Positions 25,601 through 34,760 of a stretch of 64,000 bases of DNA are shown in pieces. Numbering within the stretch: the stretch's first letter is position 1; every line of letters starts with the position of its first letter. Under the pieces are notes generated by a model. It saw only the letters and a program-made list of their open reading frames with translations, was not told where the DNA came from and did no database searches. The stretch is from Aphanomyces cochlioides (Eukaryota > Oomycota > Saprolegniomycetes > Saprolegniales > Verrucalvaceae), in contig JAHQRK010000003.1 of assembly GCA_019828595.1 (NCBI GenBank), positions 2,480,001 to 2,544,000 on the forward strand. Reading direction: 5' to 3'. Position numbers and translations under genes: made by a program.

Positions 25601-26584
25601 GAAATTCTCAAAGAAGAAATAATGCAGTATACAAACCAAATCGGAGATGTCGTTCATGAAAGTGTTCATACATTTGGTGGTCATGCCAACAAGAATATCG
25701 GCCAGGCATTTTTGCTCGTCTGGAAAGTTTTGACGACGTCAATTGAAGCCTCAGTTGTGAGTGGTTCCCAAGTTCCCCAGCATATGTCACCAAAGAAGAA
25801 CACACTACTGAGTGTCATGGAATCTGATAGTGCCAATTTACCATCTGAACGAATGACCGTTGCTGACAGAGCTCTTGTGTCTTTCCTGAAAATTCAAATC
25901 GATATAATGCATTCCCCAGCTTTAATTCGATACCACAACATTTTCCACGACCCAGAGGGCAAGCAACCAATGGGATTTGGTTTACACGTGGGTTGGGCAA
26001 TTGAGGGTATGCGTGTACTCTCACAAATGGATGAATCTCAGTATTTCTTAGGTGCTATTGGATCTCGCCACAAAATAGATGCATCGTATTTAAGCCCCGA
26101 CGTTAACATGTCTGCAAGACTTGAAGCTGCAACCAAACAACTTGGTGTCACAATTTTAATGTCCCATACTTTCCACAAACTATTGTCTCAAAAAGTGCAA
26201 GATATGTGCAGATTGATTGACTGTGTTACTGTCAAAGGAAGTGAGAAGCCTTTGTCTCTATACACTTTTGATGTATGCAATGGACTGGAACCCAAACATG
26301 TCAATCTGGGAATGCTAGTAGACCACAATTGCAACTTCAATGATGGAATAACTGCTTTACAAGAGCTCCAAATGGACATGCCAACCGAATTCCGATCAAC
26401 GTTTGACACTGGGGTCAGCAAATATTTAGAAGGCCGTTGGTGCGAAGCTAAGGCACTCATTGAACAGGCCCTGCTCTTGCTGCCAGAAGATGGCCCCTCA
26501 TTGTGTTTACTTCGAGTCATGAAGGAGAATAATTACCAAGCTCCAGTGACGTGGGGAGGTTACCGAATTTTAAAGGAGAAATAA
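22624..26584 (+). CDS. Fusion: cyclic-nucleotide phosphodiesterase, voltage-sensor-like domain, class III cyclase
   Basis: Exons 22624-23564, 23604-24708 and 24752-26584 (introns 39 and 43 nt) join to 1,292 aa. Residues ~75-400 are a class I phosphodiesterase with YHNFAHALDVTQ, GHDIGHPGVSN, the metal Asp in LLHCADLSN, and a family-like LQIKFINFAVLP, so it should hydrolyse cAMP or cGMP. Residues ~430-545 hold four membrane segments; the last, RMVRLGRVIR, has Arg at every third position as in an S4 voltage sensor. Two more membrane spans (~690 and ~845) flank a ~135-residue loop. Residues ~945-1190 are a class III nucleotidyl cyclase domain. It keeps Lys in NKNIG, Asp in KIDASYL and Asn/Arg in VNMSAR, but both metal Asp positions are Ser (GFCSIRNF) and Gln (NIGQAF). 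The start is uncertain; an ATG at 22455 could head an extra exon. Confidence 0.85.
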
Positions 26585-26608
26585 GTCCGCGTTAATGTAT
26601 TATTGCAT

Positions 26609-28360
26609 TCAATTACCTTGGGACAAGCTATTCATAAATTGCTGAGCATCACTGTCTTTGCTAGCCCCAGAGGCTTCAGGATCCACGACGGCTCCTTGTT
26701 GGGCAGTGGCAGAATTGTAAGTGTAAGCCTGCTGGACACCTTCTTGCGCATAACCTTGGGCTACACCAGATGCATCATACCAGACACCATTATGTAGAGT
26801 CCATCCAGCAGCAAAATATTGTGCATAGTAAGCCGAGGCTCCGGCGGTAGCAGCTGTGGCCCACTGTTGTTGCACTTGCTGAGGATCCCACTGAGCTTGA
26901 GCGTAATAACCATATCCACCAGCTGTAGGGGGTGGAAAAGCAGTTTCAGGGGTGCTGCCATAAACAATTGTTGGTTGTGCGCCCCAAGCTTGTTGGGTTG
27001 GGTTTTCAGTTCCGTTAGTCGAGCCATTTCCATGGGAAATAACAGTTTGCTTGGATTCGCCGAGCTGCTCCATAAACGACAGGTATTCTTTGTCAATAGT
27101 CGCTTTTTCCTGGGCGTCACCTTTTTGTGTACAATCGCTTGTGGGATGGCTTGTATCACCACAAATTGAGCATCGCACATCTACGGGCTTAAAGGTTTTT
27201 TCACGACTTGGGCATTCCCACTGTCGATGTCCTTTTTCTCCACAAATGTGACAGTAGTCATCATCACGCAAGGTGCCATTTATCAAAGCCAGTTCACGCA
27301 ATTGCTTTTGTTTGTGAGAATTGTTCGTGTCGTCAACGGGCTCCAACAATTTTGCCACTTCAGCTGCAGCTCTCTCGATATCCTCTTCTCGCTCACCAGT
27401 GATAAGAACATGTAAATCTTCGTGATCATCAGCAGTAATCTTTTTCCCCTTGGAACCCTCTTTTACACTCCCTCTTCCTCGAATAGCAATGCGGCAATTG
27501 AACTCTTTCTCCATTCTCTTTTGTGTGTTTCCTCGAGGCCCAATAATCAATCCAATAAAATTATACGTTGGATATTCCTTGATAGGAATCGGCAGTTTAC
27601 GTTGCAGTCTGGCCTTCAAATACTCTGGGGGAGGCTTGAACAACGGGTTTACTTCGACGAGTTGACCAATAATGTCCATTCTCTCATTTTCATACACAGC
27701 ACGCATTCGAGCCTCTCGGGTATTTAGCTTTACACCCTGTGCATCGTAAATTGGCGGAGGCGAAGGGGACCTATTTGGATCTTTTGAAATAATTGCAGCG
27801 TCTTGAGCAACTGTAGCCATTTTCAATGCAAGGGCATCTAATTTAGCTCTCAAAACAATAGATTGTTGTTCAGCTGCGGATAAGTGTGAAGATACTCCAT
27901 CAACGCCAACTGCGCCGACTGGAGCCCACCTGCTTTTCTTCTTGGGTGGTGGAGCCGCCTCGTCTTCACCGTTCTCGACGGACGCTCCCCATCGACTTTT
28001 TCTGGCAGGTTTCTCACTAGTTTCGGTATCAGTAGCATCACCCCATCTACTCTTTCGACGACGCCTGGTCGTTCCTTCTTCGCTTTTGTCAGACTTTACC
28101 TTTTCGGTCTCGTCTCCATCGTTCACTGGATTCTCGTTGGACTTTTCAGTAGCCTTTAGGAAAAGCCTTTGCACATCTCGATATGGATCCCATGTCTTCA
28201 AGTCCTGCCAAAACATCGGGAACGGGCCAAACTTTTCGCTGCATTCAGGATTTTCCATGTACCACTTTTTCATAGGTTGAAAAGTGGTGCGCATGAGCGC
28301 CTCGCGCTCCTGAAGTTCTTCTTTGTCATAAGCACTGTCACGGCCATTAGATTCCTCCAT
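26609..28360 (-). CDS. SF1: Splicing factor 1 / branchpoint-binding protein
   Basis: SF1/BBP binds the intron branch point during early spliceosome assembly and pairs with U2AF. The intronless gene encodes 583 aa. Three short U2AF-ligand-like motifs (RRKSRWG, ARKSRWG, KKKSRWAP) lie at about residues 100-150. A helix-hairpin region follows, then the KH/QUA2 domain with NFIGLIIGPRGNTQKRME, and two CCHC zinc knuckles (CHICGEKGHRQWEC and CSICGDTSHPTSDC). The C-terminus is rich in Gln, Ala and Tyr. The N-terminal ~70 residues (MRTTFQPMKKWYMENPEC) are not part of the usual core. Assignment is firm. Three U2AF-ligand-like motifs in tandem may be unusual. Confidence 0.95.
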   Translation of the reverse strand: MEESNGRDSAYDKEELQEREALMRTTFQPMKKWYMENPECSEKFGPFPMFWQDLKTWDPYRDVQRLFLKATEKSNENPVNDGDETEKVKSDKSEEGTTRRRRKSRWGDATDTETSEKPARKSRWGASVENGEDEAAPPPKKKSRWAPVGAVGVDGVSSHLSAAEQQSIVLRAKLDALALKMATVAQDAAIISKDPNRSPSPPPIYDAQGVKLNTREARMRAVYENERMDIIGQLVEVNPLFKPPPEYLKARLQRKLPIPIKEYPTYNFIGLIIGPRGNTQKRMEKEFNCRIAIRGRGSVKEGSKGKKITADDHEDLHVLITGEREEDIERAAAEVAKLLEPVDDTNNSHKQKQLRELALINGTLRDDDYCHICGEKGHRQWECPSREKTFKPVDVRCSICGDTSHPTSDCTQKGDAQEKATIDKEYLSFMEQLGESKQTVISHGNGSTNGTENPTQQAWGAQPTIVYGSTPETAFPPPTAGGYGYYAQAQWDPQQVQQQWATAATAGASAYYAQYFAAGWTLHNGVWYDASGVAQGYAQEGVQQAYTYNSATAQQGAVVDPEASGASKDSDAQQFMNSLSQGN

Positions 28361-29291
28361 GACGTCAACAACCTCTGTTCCGAGTGGGCTCAGTGATATC
28401 TGGTGGAATATGTGGCGATCAACGAATAAGTTTTCAGAGGGCCAAAAATCGAAATTTCCAGAGTTGACGATACAGTTACATTAATTTACGAAGTATTTAA
28501 ATAGTGTAAATTTGGCTTTTTGATGAGTGGAAGTGCCGGAAGATGAAACTGAACGAGCTTACAGTATGAGTTGGGTCCCTCAGAATGACCCAATTTGACT
28601 CGGTCTCTGTCCCTCCAAAGATAGATCATGGAACCATATTTTAGGGAAGTTTTCCTCGTACTGCTCCAAAAAGACGAGAATATTTGCTTCGTCAGTGCAA
28701 TTCAACGACAATATGAGGGGGTGTATGCCCTTTCGATGGAATCTTTTTAGCATACAGCCATCCCTATAGCCCTAACACATTTAAAAAGAAATTGCTCGAG
28801 CCACAACATTAACGTTACGTTGCCATTGGGATTTTCCCAATACCAATCTCTGAGTTTGTTTTCTAATACATCCAGGACTTGACTTTGTAAGTGACCTTGA
28901 CGAGCAATTTTTTTACTTTACAAAGTCGTGCGAGATCGATCAGTCACATCGACAAGAATGAATAAAGATTGGTGTAGAACTTAGTATTAATAACGAGCGC
29001 AATGAAAATCATGGAAGATTGTTTACTCACAGTTCAATAGATTCAAGAATCGAATTGCAAATGAAAAATTGTATTGGTACAAGCCGAGCCAAGGACGTCT
29101 AATTTCATGAAAGGATTGCCCATTTGCCACGGCAAAAATCACGATGCTTGTGGAATTTGTGATCTACCGAAGTACTGATTTTGAGGCTTGACCAAGTTTG
29201 GTGCTGTGATTCGATTACATACAATGCTTATGCCAAATCATAATTTCAGTGAGCGCGATACGAAAAATGTCACAATTTTGTAAGAATAAGT
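28361..29291. other. Gene-free spacer between SF1 start and GLE1 end
   Basis: About 930 bp, moderately AT-rich, containing the SF1 promoter and the GLE1 3' flank. I see no supportable gene, repeat or RNA gene in it. Confidence 0.35.
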
Positions 29292-31328
29292 CTAGCGATA
29301 TCCGCGTCCGCCAGATCTACCGCGGCCTCTACCACGACCACCGCTGAAAGCAGGGGGCAAGTTGCGCGAACTGTAACCAGATGATGGACCCTCGTTTGCA
29401 TCTCTTTCTTCATCTTCGAGAGTGACTGACGTTTCTTCAGGCCTTCGACCTTCGGGTTCTTTTTTTATTTCATCTTGAGCCAAAAATGTAGTAAGTCGAG
29501 CCAAACTGGCAGCTGCTCCACTCTTGACATCCTACTTCATGTTCATACCAAATTTTGATGACGAAGCATACCCGACTTAAGGAAGGCACAACTGTGTTTT
29601 GAATCAATGAAATTAGCTTTCCAAATTGTCTTTTATAAGTCTGGAACATTTGGTATCCTGATGTCTAGAGGGATGATTGAGAATAACTTACACACAATAA
29701 GCACCTCCAGAATAGCTAACAAAATCGGAGATGTCAATACATTTGGTTCAGCATTGACAATACGGGCAATCCATGTCCAACAATCCGCTAAGGTTAATCC
29801 TCGTGGCTGAGGCTTGCCGTCGAATGGATACGTCTTGAATTTGTATTAGATAAATTCCGAGATCATCCCACATACTTGCATAATAGATGAGAGTAAAGCG
29901 ACACACATTGTCATTCGTTGTATGTACTTTTCATGAGGCTCAAAAGTCTTTGAGCCCTCTTCGTATTCCATTCCAATCGACAGCTTGTACTCATCAATGC
30001 TTTGATCAGGTGCTTTTTTAGGTTCATGAGGAATAGTATATGGACAAGCCTAATTGACTTCAGAAAAATAAGTGGGGAGATTTACCTTATATAAATAGGC
30101 GAGAAATACGTCTACTAACTCAGGTGTATGAACGCAGCACATAGTCAGGACATTTGCTAAAGGAAAGCATGATCTGCAGCTCATTTCAGTCACAGAAGAG
30201 TTGCACCAAGTTGAACCTGACTTCCGTGATAACACGAGTTTGAGCAGCAAATTTGGAAGCAACAATATCGAGCGAGAACTTAAAGTATAACTCTCCGGCC
30301 ACTTTTGCTTCCTAGATCGGAATTGAAGTTGCGTCACGGTATTTTTCAATGTACCGAGAGAACTTGGCAGATTTTACCCACAACTAACTTGATGGATGAC
30401 GGAGAATTGGCGATTTGGTTGCAGGCTTCTCCTAGCTGAAAACTTGATTTAAGCTTTTCTGATTCAAGATTGAACTTATTTACCTTTTTCTTCACGTCAA
30501 TTCTTATCTTCTTCACCGTCAAGTCTTTGCTGTCAATGACTTCTTTAATAGACTCTTGAAGCTGTTCCAATGCTTTTATTTTTTGTTTTGCTTCGTTCAC
30601 AAACTGTTGTATTGAGCTAAAGTCGACAGATGTTCAAACAAAATATGATGAAATGGAGCTGTACTCAGGTTTTGAAACGGGAGTTGGCATGGGAGCGGAG
30701 GGTGTTACTGTCACTGGTTTTGCTTCACTGACAGATTTTTCAGCAGGCACTGGAGAAGGAGTAGGAGGTGAAGGGGGTATTGTTTTCGGAACATCAGGCT
30801 CCTTTGCTGGTGACTCGAGGGGTGTTGGAGTGGGTGTTTCTTCTTTAGGCGGTGGGATTGCCTTCGTCAAAGCTTCAAGCCTCTTCACATTTTGAGCAAT
30901 ACGCGATAGCAGATCATCACGAGATTTTTTTGTGTTTTCAAGGTCCTGAATGGTTGTCGAGTGAAGCTTTGTGGTCTAGTAAAGCATTTACGTTAGAACA
31001 GGTATGACTTAACCAGAGATTTCACCATTTCATGGATATCCAGTTGTTTTGATTTAAGCTCGGAAGGATCTTGAATAGATAACCAGGACAGCTTCTTCGA
31101 AGGTAGTTGTAAAGCGCCTCGTTCACAATGTGCAACAACACTTTGAACAGTTAATGGCTCGTCTAGTGTTCAGCACTCACTTCAAAACGCAGATTCATTC
31201 AACTTACCAATGCAATCACTCATTCCAAGCCATTTAGACGGCGTATTTATCTGGGAAGCAGCAATACCAACTCCGACATGGCTGTTGGCATCGTCGTCCG
31301 TCAAGCTTGGAGCTCGAACTCGCACCAT
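29292..31328 (-). CDS. GLE1: GLE1-like mRNA export mediator
   Basis: GLE1 sits at the cytoplasmic face of the nuclear pore and activates the DEAD-box helicase DBP5 to release exported mRNA. The multi-exon minus-strand gene starts MVRVRAPSLTDDD (31328). It passes through a Pro/Thr/Ser-rich segment (30634-30888) and a coiled coil (KQKIKALEQLQESIKEV). The GLE1 helical domain includes KIRIDVKKKVNKF and, in a late exon, ACPYTIPHEPKKAPDQS followed by SIGMEYEEGSKTFEPHEKY, close to the family's CPY...P signature. The tail is an RGG-type stretch (GGRGRGRGRSGGRGYR) seldom seen on GLE1, suggesting RNA binding. Introns are about 38-55 nt. Exact exon edges were not all resolved. Confidence 0.8.
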
Positions 31329-31849
31329 CAAGGACCTCTTCTTTGATTGGCCGACGATGCTAAGATAAACAAATCTTATTGCTCAAAATAGTTTATTGTA
31401 AACGTTACTGCTCTAATTAGTTTTCATACTTTGTGTTTTCAACCAAATTTGTGGTTTTGACCAAAAAGCGAATTCATTTTCAAATTGATTTCATCATAGT
31501 GAAGTGGTGTGCGTCAGTGTGTGTTTTGCGTGAGTCAAGTGGCTGATCGATTCTGATTGGCTGACTAATTTAAGATTTTAATTCTAGCCAATCAGAGAAG
31601 CCCGTTCGATTCGGAATCGATTCGAAACCTCGGTCGATTCAAACCGTTCCTCACAATTTTGTTTCAAAAGCACAATATAAGATTTGAATTTATTTTATTC
31701 TATTTGTGAATATTTTTAATTATTTCGATCTAATTAATTACAAGACAGCGACATTTTAGCTAGTGAGTCTTGAGGCTCATTCAAGTGGACTTGGAAATTG
31801 GCTTGTGGAACGCCATCCAGACTGAAGGGGAGCTTTTTGTGCAAGCAGT
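31329..31849. promoter_or_regulatory. Divergent promoter region of GLE1 and the CARM1-like gene
   Basis: About 520 bp between divergent genes. It contains two ATTGGCTG/GATTGGCT elements and CCAATCAG (31540-31600), matching CCAAT-box sequence in both orientations, plus a short run of TCGATTC repeats (31605-31645). Another ATTGGCTT occurs 50 bp upstream of the methyltransferase start. Confidence 0.4.
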
Positions 31850-33012
31850 ATGGCTCAACCTGACGTGAAATCGTCTACAAATGATGAGGACGACGACAAT
31901 CCCTTTTCCCAGTACTATGGCATGCTCTTACATCAGCAAAACATGTTGCAAGATCACGTGCGGACAAGTACTTACGAGCGAGCCATGATGGAAAATGCAC
32001 CAGATTTCGCCGGTAAAGTAGTTTTGGATGTTGGTACTGGCTCGGGTATCCTTGCTTTTTTTGCTGTAAAAGCTGGCGCCAAACGTGTGTATGGAGTGGA
32101 ATTGAGTGCCATGGCTGATTTTGCTCGCAAGCTTATTGCTGTCAATGGACTTGGAGACAAGATCATCATTGTCAAAGGAAAAATGGAAGAGGTTGAATTG
32201 CCAGAAAAGGTTGATATTGTCATTTCGGAGCCCATGGGCTTCTTCCTTGTCCACGAACGAATGCTCGAGACCTATGTGATGGGACGCACGAAATGGATGA
32301 AGCCTGGTGGACTCATGTTTCCATCGATTGGTACCATGTTTGTCTGTCCATTCAGTGACGATTCCATCTATCAAGAGCAAATGTCTAAGGCGTCATTTTG
32401 GCGACAGAGAAACTTTTATGGCTTGGATTTGAATTGTTTGATCGAGGAAGCCATGGATAACCACTTCTCGCAACCTGTCGTCGGGTACTTCTCACCCTCG
32501 ATTTTGATGTCATCGGCTCCAATTCACCACGTTCTGGACTTCCGAACGATGAACGCTAATGAGCTTATCACATTTGACATACCCTTCCAATTTGTGTGCA
32601 ATAAGACAGGTACGATATTGTAATACTTCGTGACAGTCTCATTATTAACCAGCGATCATGCATGGACTTGCTTGTTGGTTCACTGTTGATTTTATTGGCT
32701 CCACATCAACTGTGGTGTTGTCAACTGGACCGTGGGATACCGGGACTCATTGGTATCAATGCCGTTTGCTTCTCAAGCAACCGATTGCAGTCAACAGTTC
32801 TCAATCAGTATCAGGAAAGCTACACTTCGCGGCCAACAAAAAGTTCAGCTACGATGTCGATATGCACGGTATGTTAATGCCTTGAGAGTCATGAACATGA
32901 TGCCCGTTATTATGTAGTCAATTTGGACGGAACTTCCATTTCATCCACAAACAAAATACGTCTGCACGATCAAATGTATCACTATATGCAGACGCCAAGT
33001 GCTGGACAATAA
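31850..33012 (+). CDS. CARM1-type protein arginine methyltransferase
   Basis: Type I arginine methyltransferases put asymmetric dimethyl groups on histones and RNA-binding proteins using S-adenosylmethionine. Exons 31850-32609, 32653-32868 and 32918-33012 join to 356 aa. Visible motifs are motif I VLDVGTGSGILAFFA, post-I YGVELS, the double-E loop SEPMGFFLVHERMLE with both Glu residues, and the C-terminal barrel segment THWYQCRLLL. The order FYG..DL, QPVV and FWFDV-like (CWFTVDFIGS) follows CARM1/PRMT4 more closely than PRMT1. The protein lacks the PH-like N-terminal domain of animal CARM1. The two small 3' exons supply the THW loop. Confidence 0.9.
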
Positions 33013-33385
33013 AACAAGTAGTTAGCTATTGCAGTGGAAGAAGTCAATTCGATTCCCCTGTACCCATACTCAACTACTGTCCTTCGCGTGCTGTAAATAG
33101 CTGTGTTGAGAAAAATAGGAAGGCATAAACTGCACCTACTCTTGTTCTACCTTTTGCAGCTTCAAAGATGTCTGCACGTTCTCAAACGCGAGAGAAATAA
33201 AGATCGTCTCCTTCGATTCAAATGCTTAACTAAATCTCTCTCCTCACATGTCTTCTTTCAAAGGCAGCGAAAAAGGTTGTATTTTGCATTTCACCTAGAG
33301 GCCACCCATGAGCAACTTGGCAAAGTATGTGGTGAATTACATCTTGACAGATAGAGAAATGTCAACGGGATTGCACAAGCTGCAC

Positions 33386-33727
33386 TTAATCAGTCTTCTT
33401 GCGGAAAGAGCAGCCTTCGGTCAAGCGGGCCTTACCACCGGTAGGTTGACACAACATGACGCTGCAGCTACCGCACAAGACAACCGTTTGGGCATGGCTG
33501 AAGACGGTCGTGCTACACACATACACGTGAGATTCTCACTGTTTCGCCGGCGATCCTACATGTTGAAGCAACCAGGGCACTTCACATCCATGAAGAAGGA
33601 GTTGGGGGATTGAACCAAGCGCTTAAGCTTGTGTTTGCTGCGTTCTTCAGTAGCCGTAGGGTGGAGAAGGTCACGAGGCTAATCCAGTCGTTCTAGTAAG
33701 ATGTATCTCATTCTCTTCACGTACCAT
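33386..33727 (-). CDS. RPS27: Ribosomal protein eS27, start codon alone in first exon
   Basis: A small-subunit ribosomal protein with a C4 zinc ribbon. Exons on the minus strand are 33725-33727 (just ATG), 33560-33678 and 33386-33512, joined to 82 aa (about 84 in animals). The product begins [18 protein letters not shown], continues [18 protein letters not shown] and, after the second intron, [16 protein letters not shown], ending [17 protein letters not shown]. The cysteine pairs CPGC and CGSC are the zinc ligands. The first intron (GTACGT...ATTAG, 46 nt) begins immediately after ATG. A TTATCCGGATA element lies about 100 bp upstream. The gene is hidden because no single open frame contains it; the identity is unambiguous. 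Confidence 0.95.
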
Positions 33728-33739
33728 AGCTTTCAACTA

Positions 33740-34690
33740 GAGCAATACACTGGAAGAAGACGAGTGAATAATGGTACACCGTCAAGTCCTTGCCTGAACA
33801 CCAGTCAATTCTTTTTCCAGGCATTATCCGGATAGGACCAACTCCAATTTGATTGGTAGAAATACCATCGTTGGTGGAGGAACTTTCAAATCGAAATGCC
33901 AATCGCATCATGTTGGGCACTGACAGTGAATGATGTTCACCTTCTTCCAAGAAGATTACCAAGCGATCAGGACAAGATCTTGGCGGCAATTGCCTCGGCG
34001 TGGAGTAAAACTGTCGACACTACTTAGCGAAAAAGGCATAGTCCAGATCATGAATGCCACATGGTGGCTTGTATGAAGTACTCTTAATCTATTTTGATTG
34101 GATTCTTCTCATTATTATCCATCCCCCAATGAATGAATGCACAAGTTATCTCCACTTGAAAAGGACACAAACTCTCTTTGAGTCCGCTGGCGTTAAGTTA
34201 ACGACAGTCAAGCTTCCCAATTGGCATTGCTCGTTTTATTGTCAACAACTCATGAATTTACCAAAGGCCGTTTGGACAGCAATCATGTGTGTGAATTGCT
34301 CATGGTGAAATGCAAGCACTCCTATAAGGACATTTGTCATCCTGTTCTTAGTGAGGTATATCCGATTAAGGAGAGTTCTTGGGTCCATTGGCGTTTTCTG
34401 CCACTAGGATTATCCACAGAAGCACAAGATAGCAAAATTGATAATGCCAGCTGCTTCCTTCATAGGAGTTGTCAGTCAGTTCAAGCACAGTTATGTTTGC
34501 GTTCTTACGAAGTACTTCTCTGCGAAGGGGTGCATTGCCTACGAATTTGCCATTTTGATCTAACGTCAAGACTTTCTCACTGAAAGTATAGCCGCCATTT
34601 ATCCAAGAGGATCAAGAATTCATCGTCTCTCTGGCCAGCCAGCTTCCAGCAGGTACACAAATTAGTTGTCAATCAAAGCACAGACCTAAG
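33740..34690 (-). other. Unresolved minus-strand coding candidate upstream of eS27
   Basis: A minus-strand open stretch (34366-34569 and just upstream) reads TFSEKVLTLDQNGKFVG and VLELTDNSYEGSSWHYQ. Another (about 33850-34030) reads GIHDLDYAFFAK and PRSCPDRLVIFLEEGEHH. Both look protein-like but are broken by stops, and I could not find introns that join them convincingly. The 33730-33850 part is more likely the eS27 promoter than coding. No family recognised. Confidence 0.3.
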
Positions 34691-34692
34691 AG

Positions 34693-34712
34693 TATCCGGA
34701 TATTGTATCCGG
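34693..34712. promoter_or_regulatory. Palindromic TATCCGGATA element upstream of BUB1
   Basis: TATCCGGATA followed by TTG and TATCCGG, about 50-70 bp before the BUB1 ATG. The same word precedes several other genes in the window. Confidence 0.5.
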
Positions 34713-34760
34713 AGAGAGTCATGTTTGAATTTTCAAAATCCTAGACCATCAACAGAAGAG

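Noticed and set aside
33289..33613. 101-codon plus-strand open frame
   Set aside because: It is the antisense shadow of eS27. The opposite strand encodes the conserved ribosomal protein.
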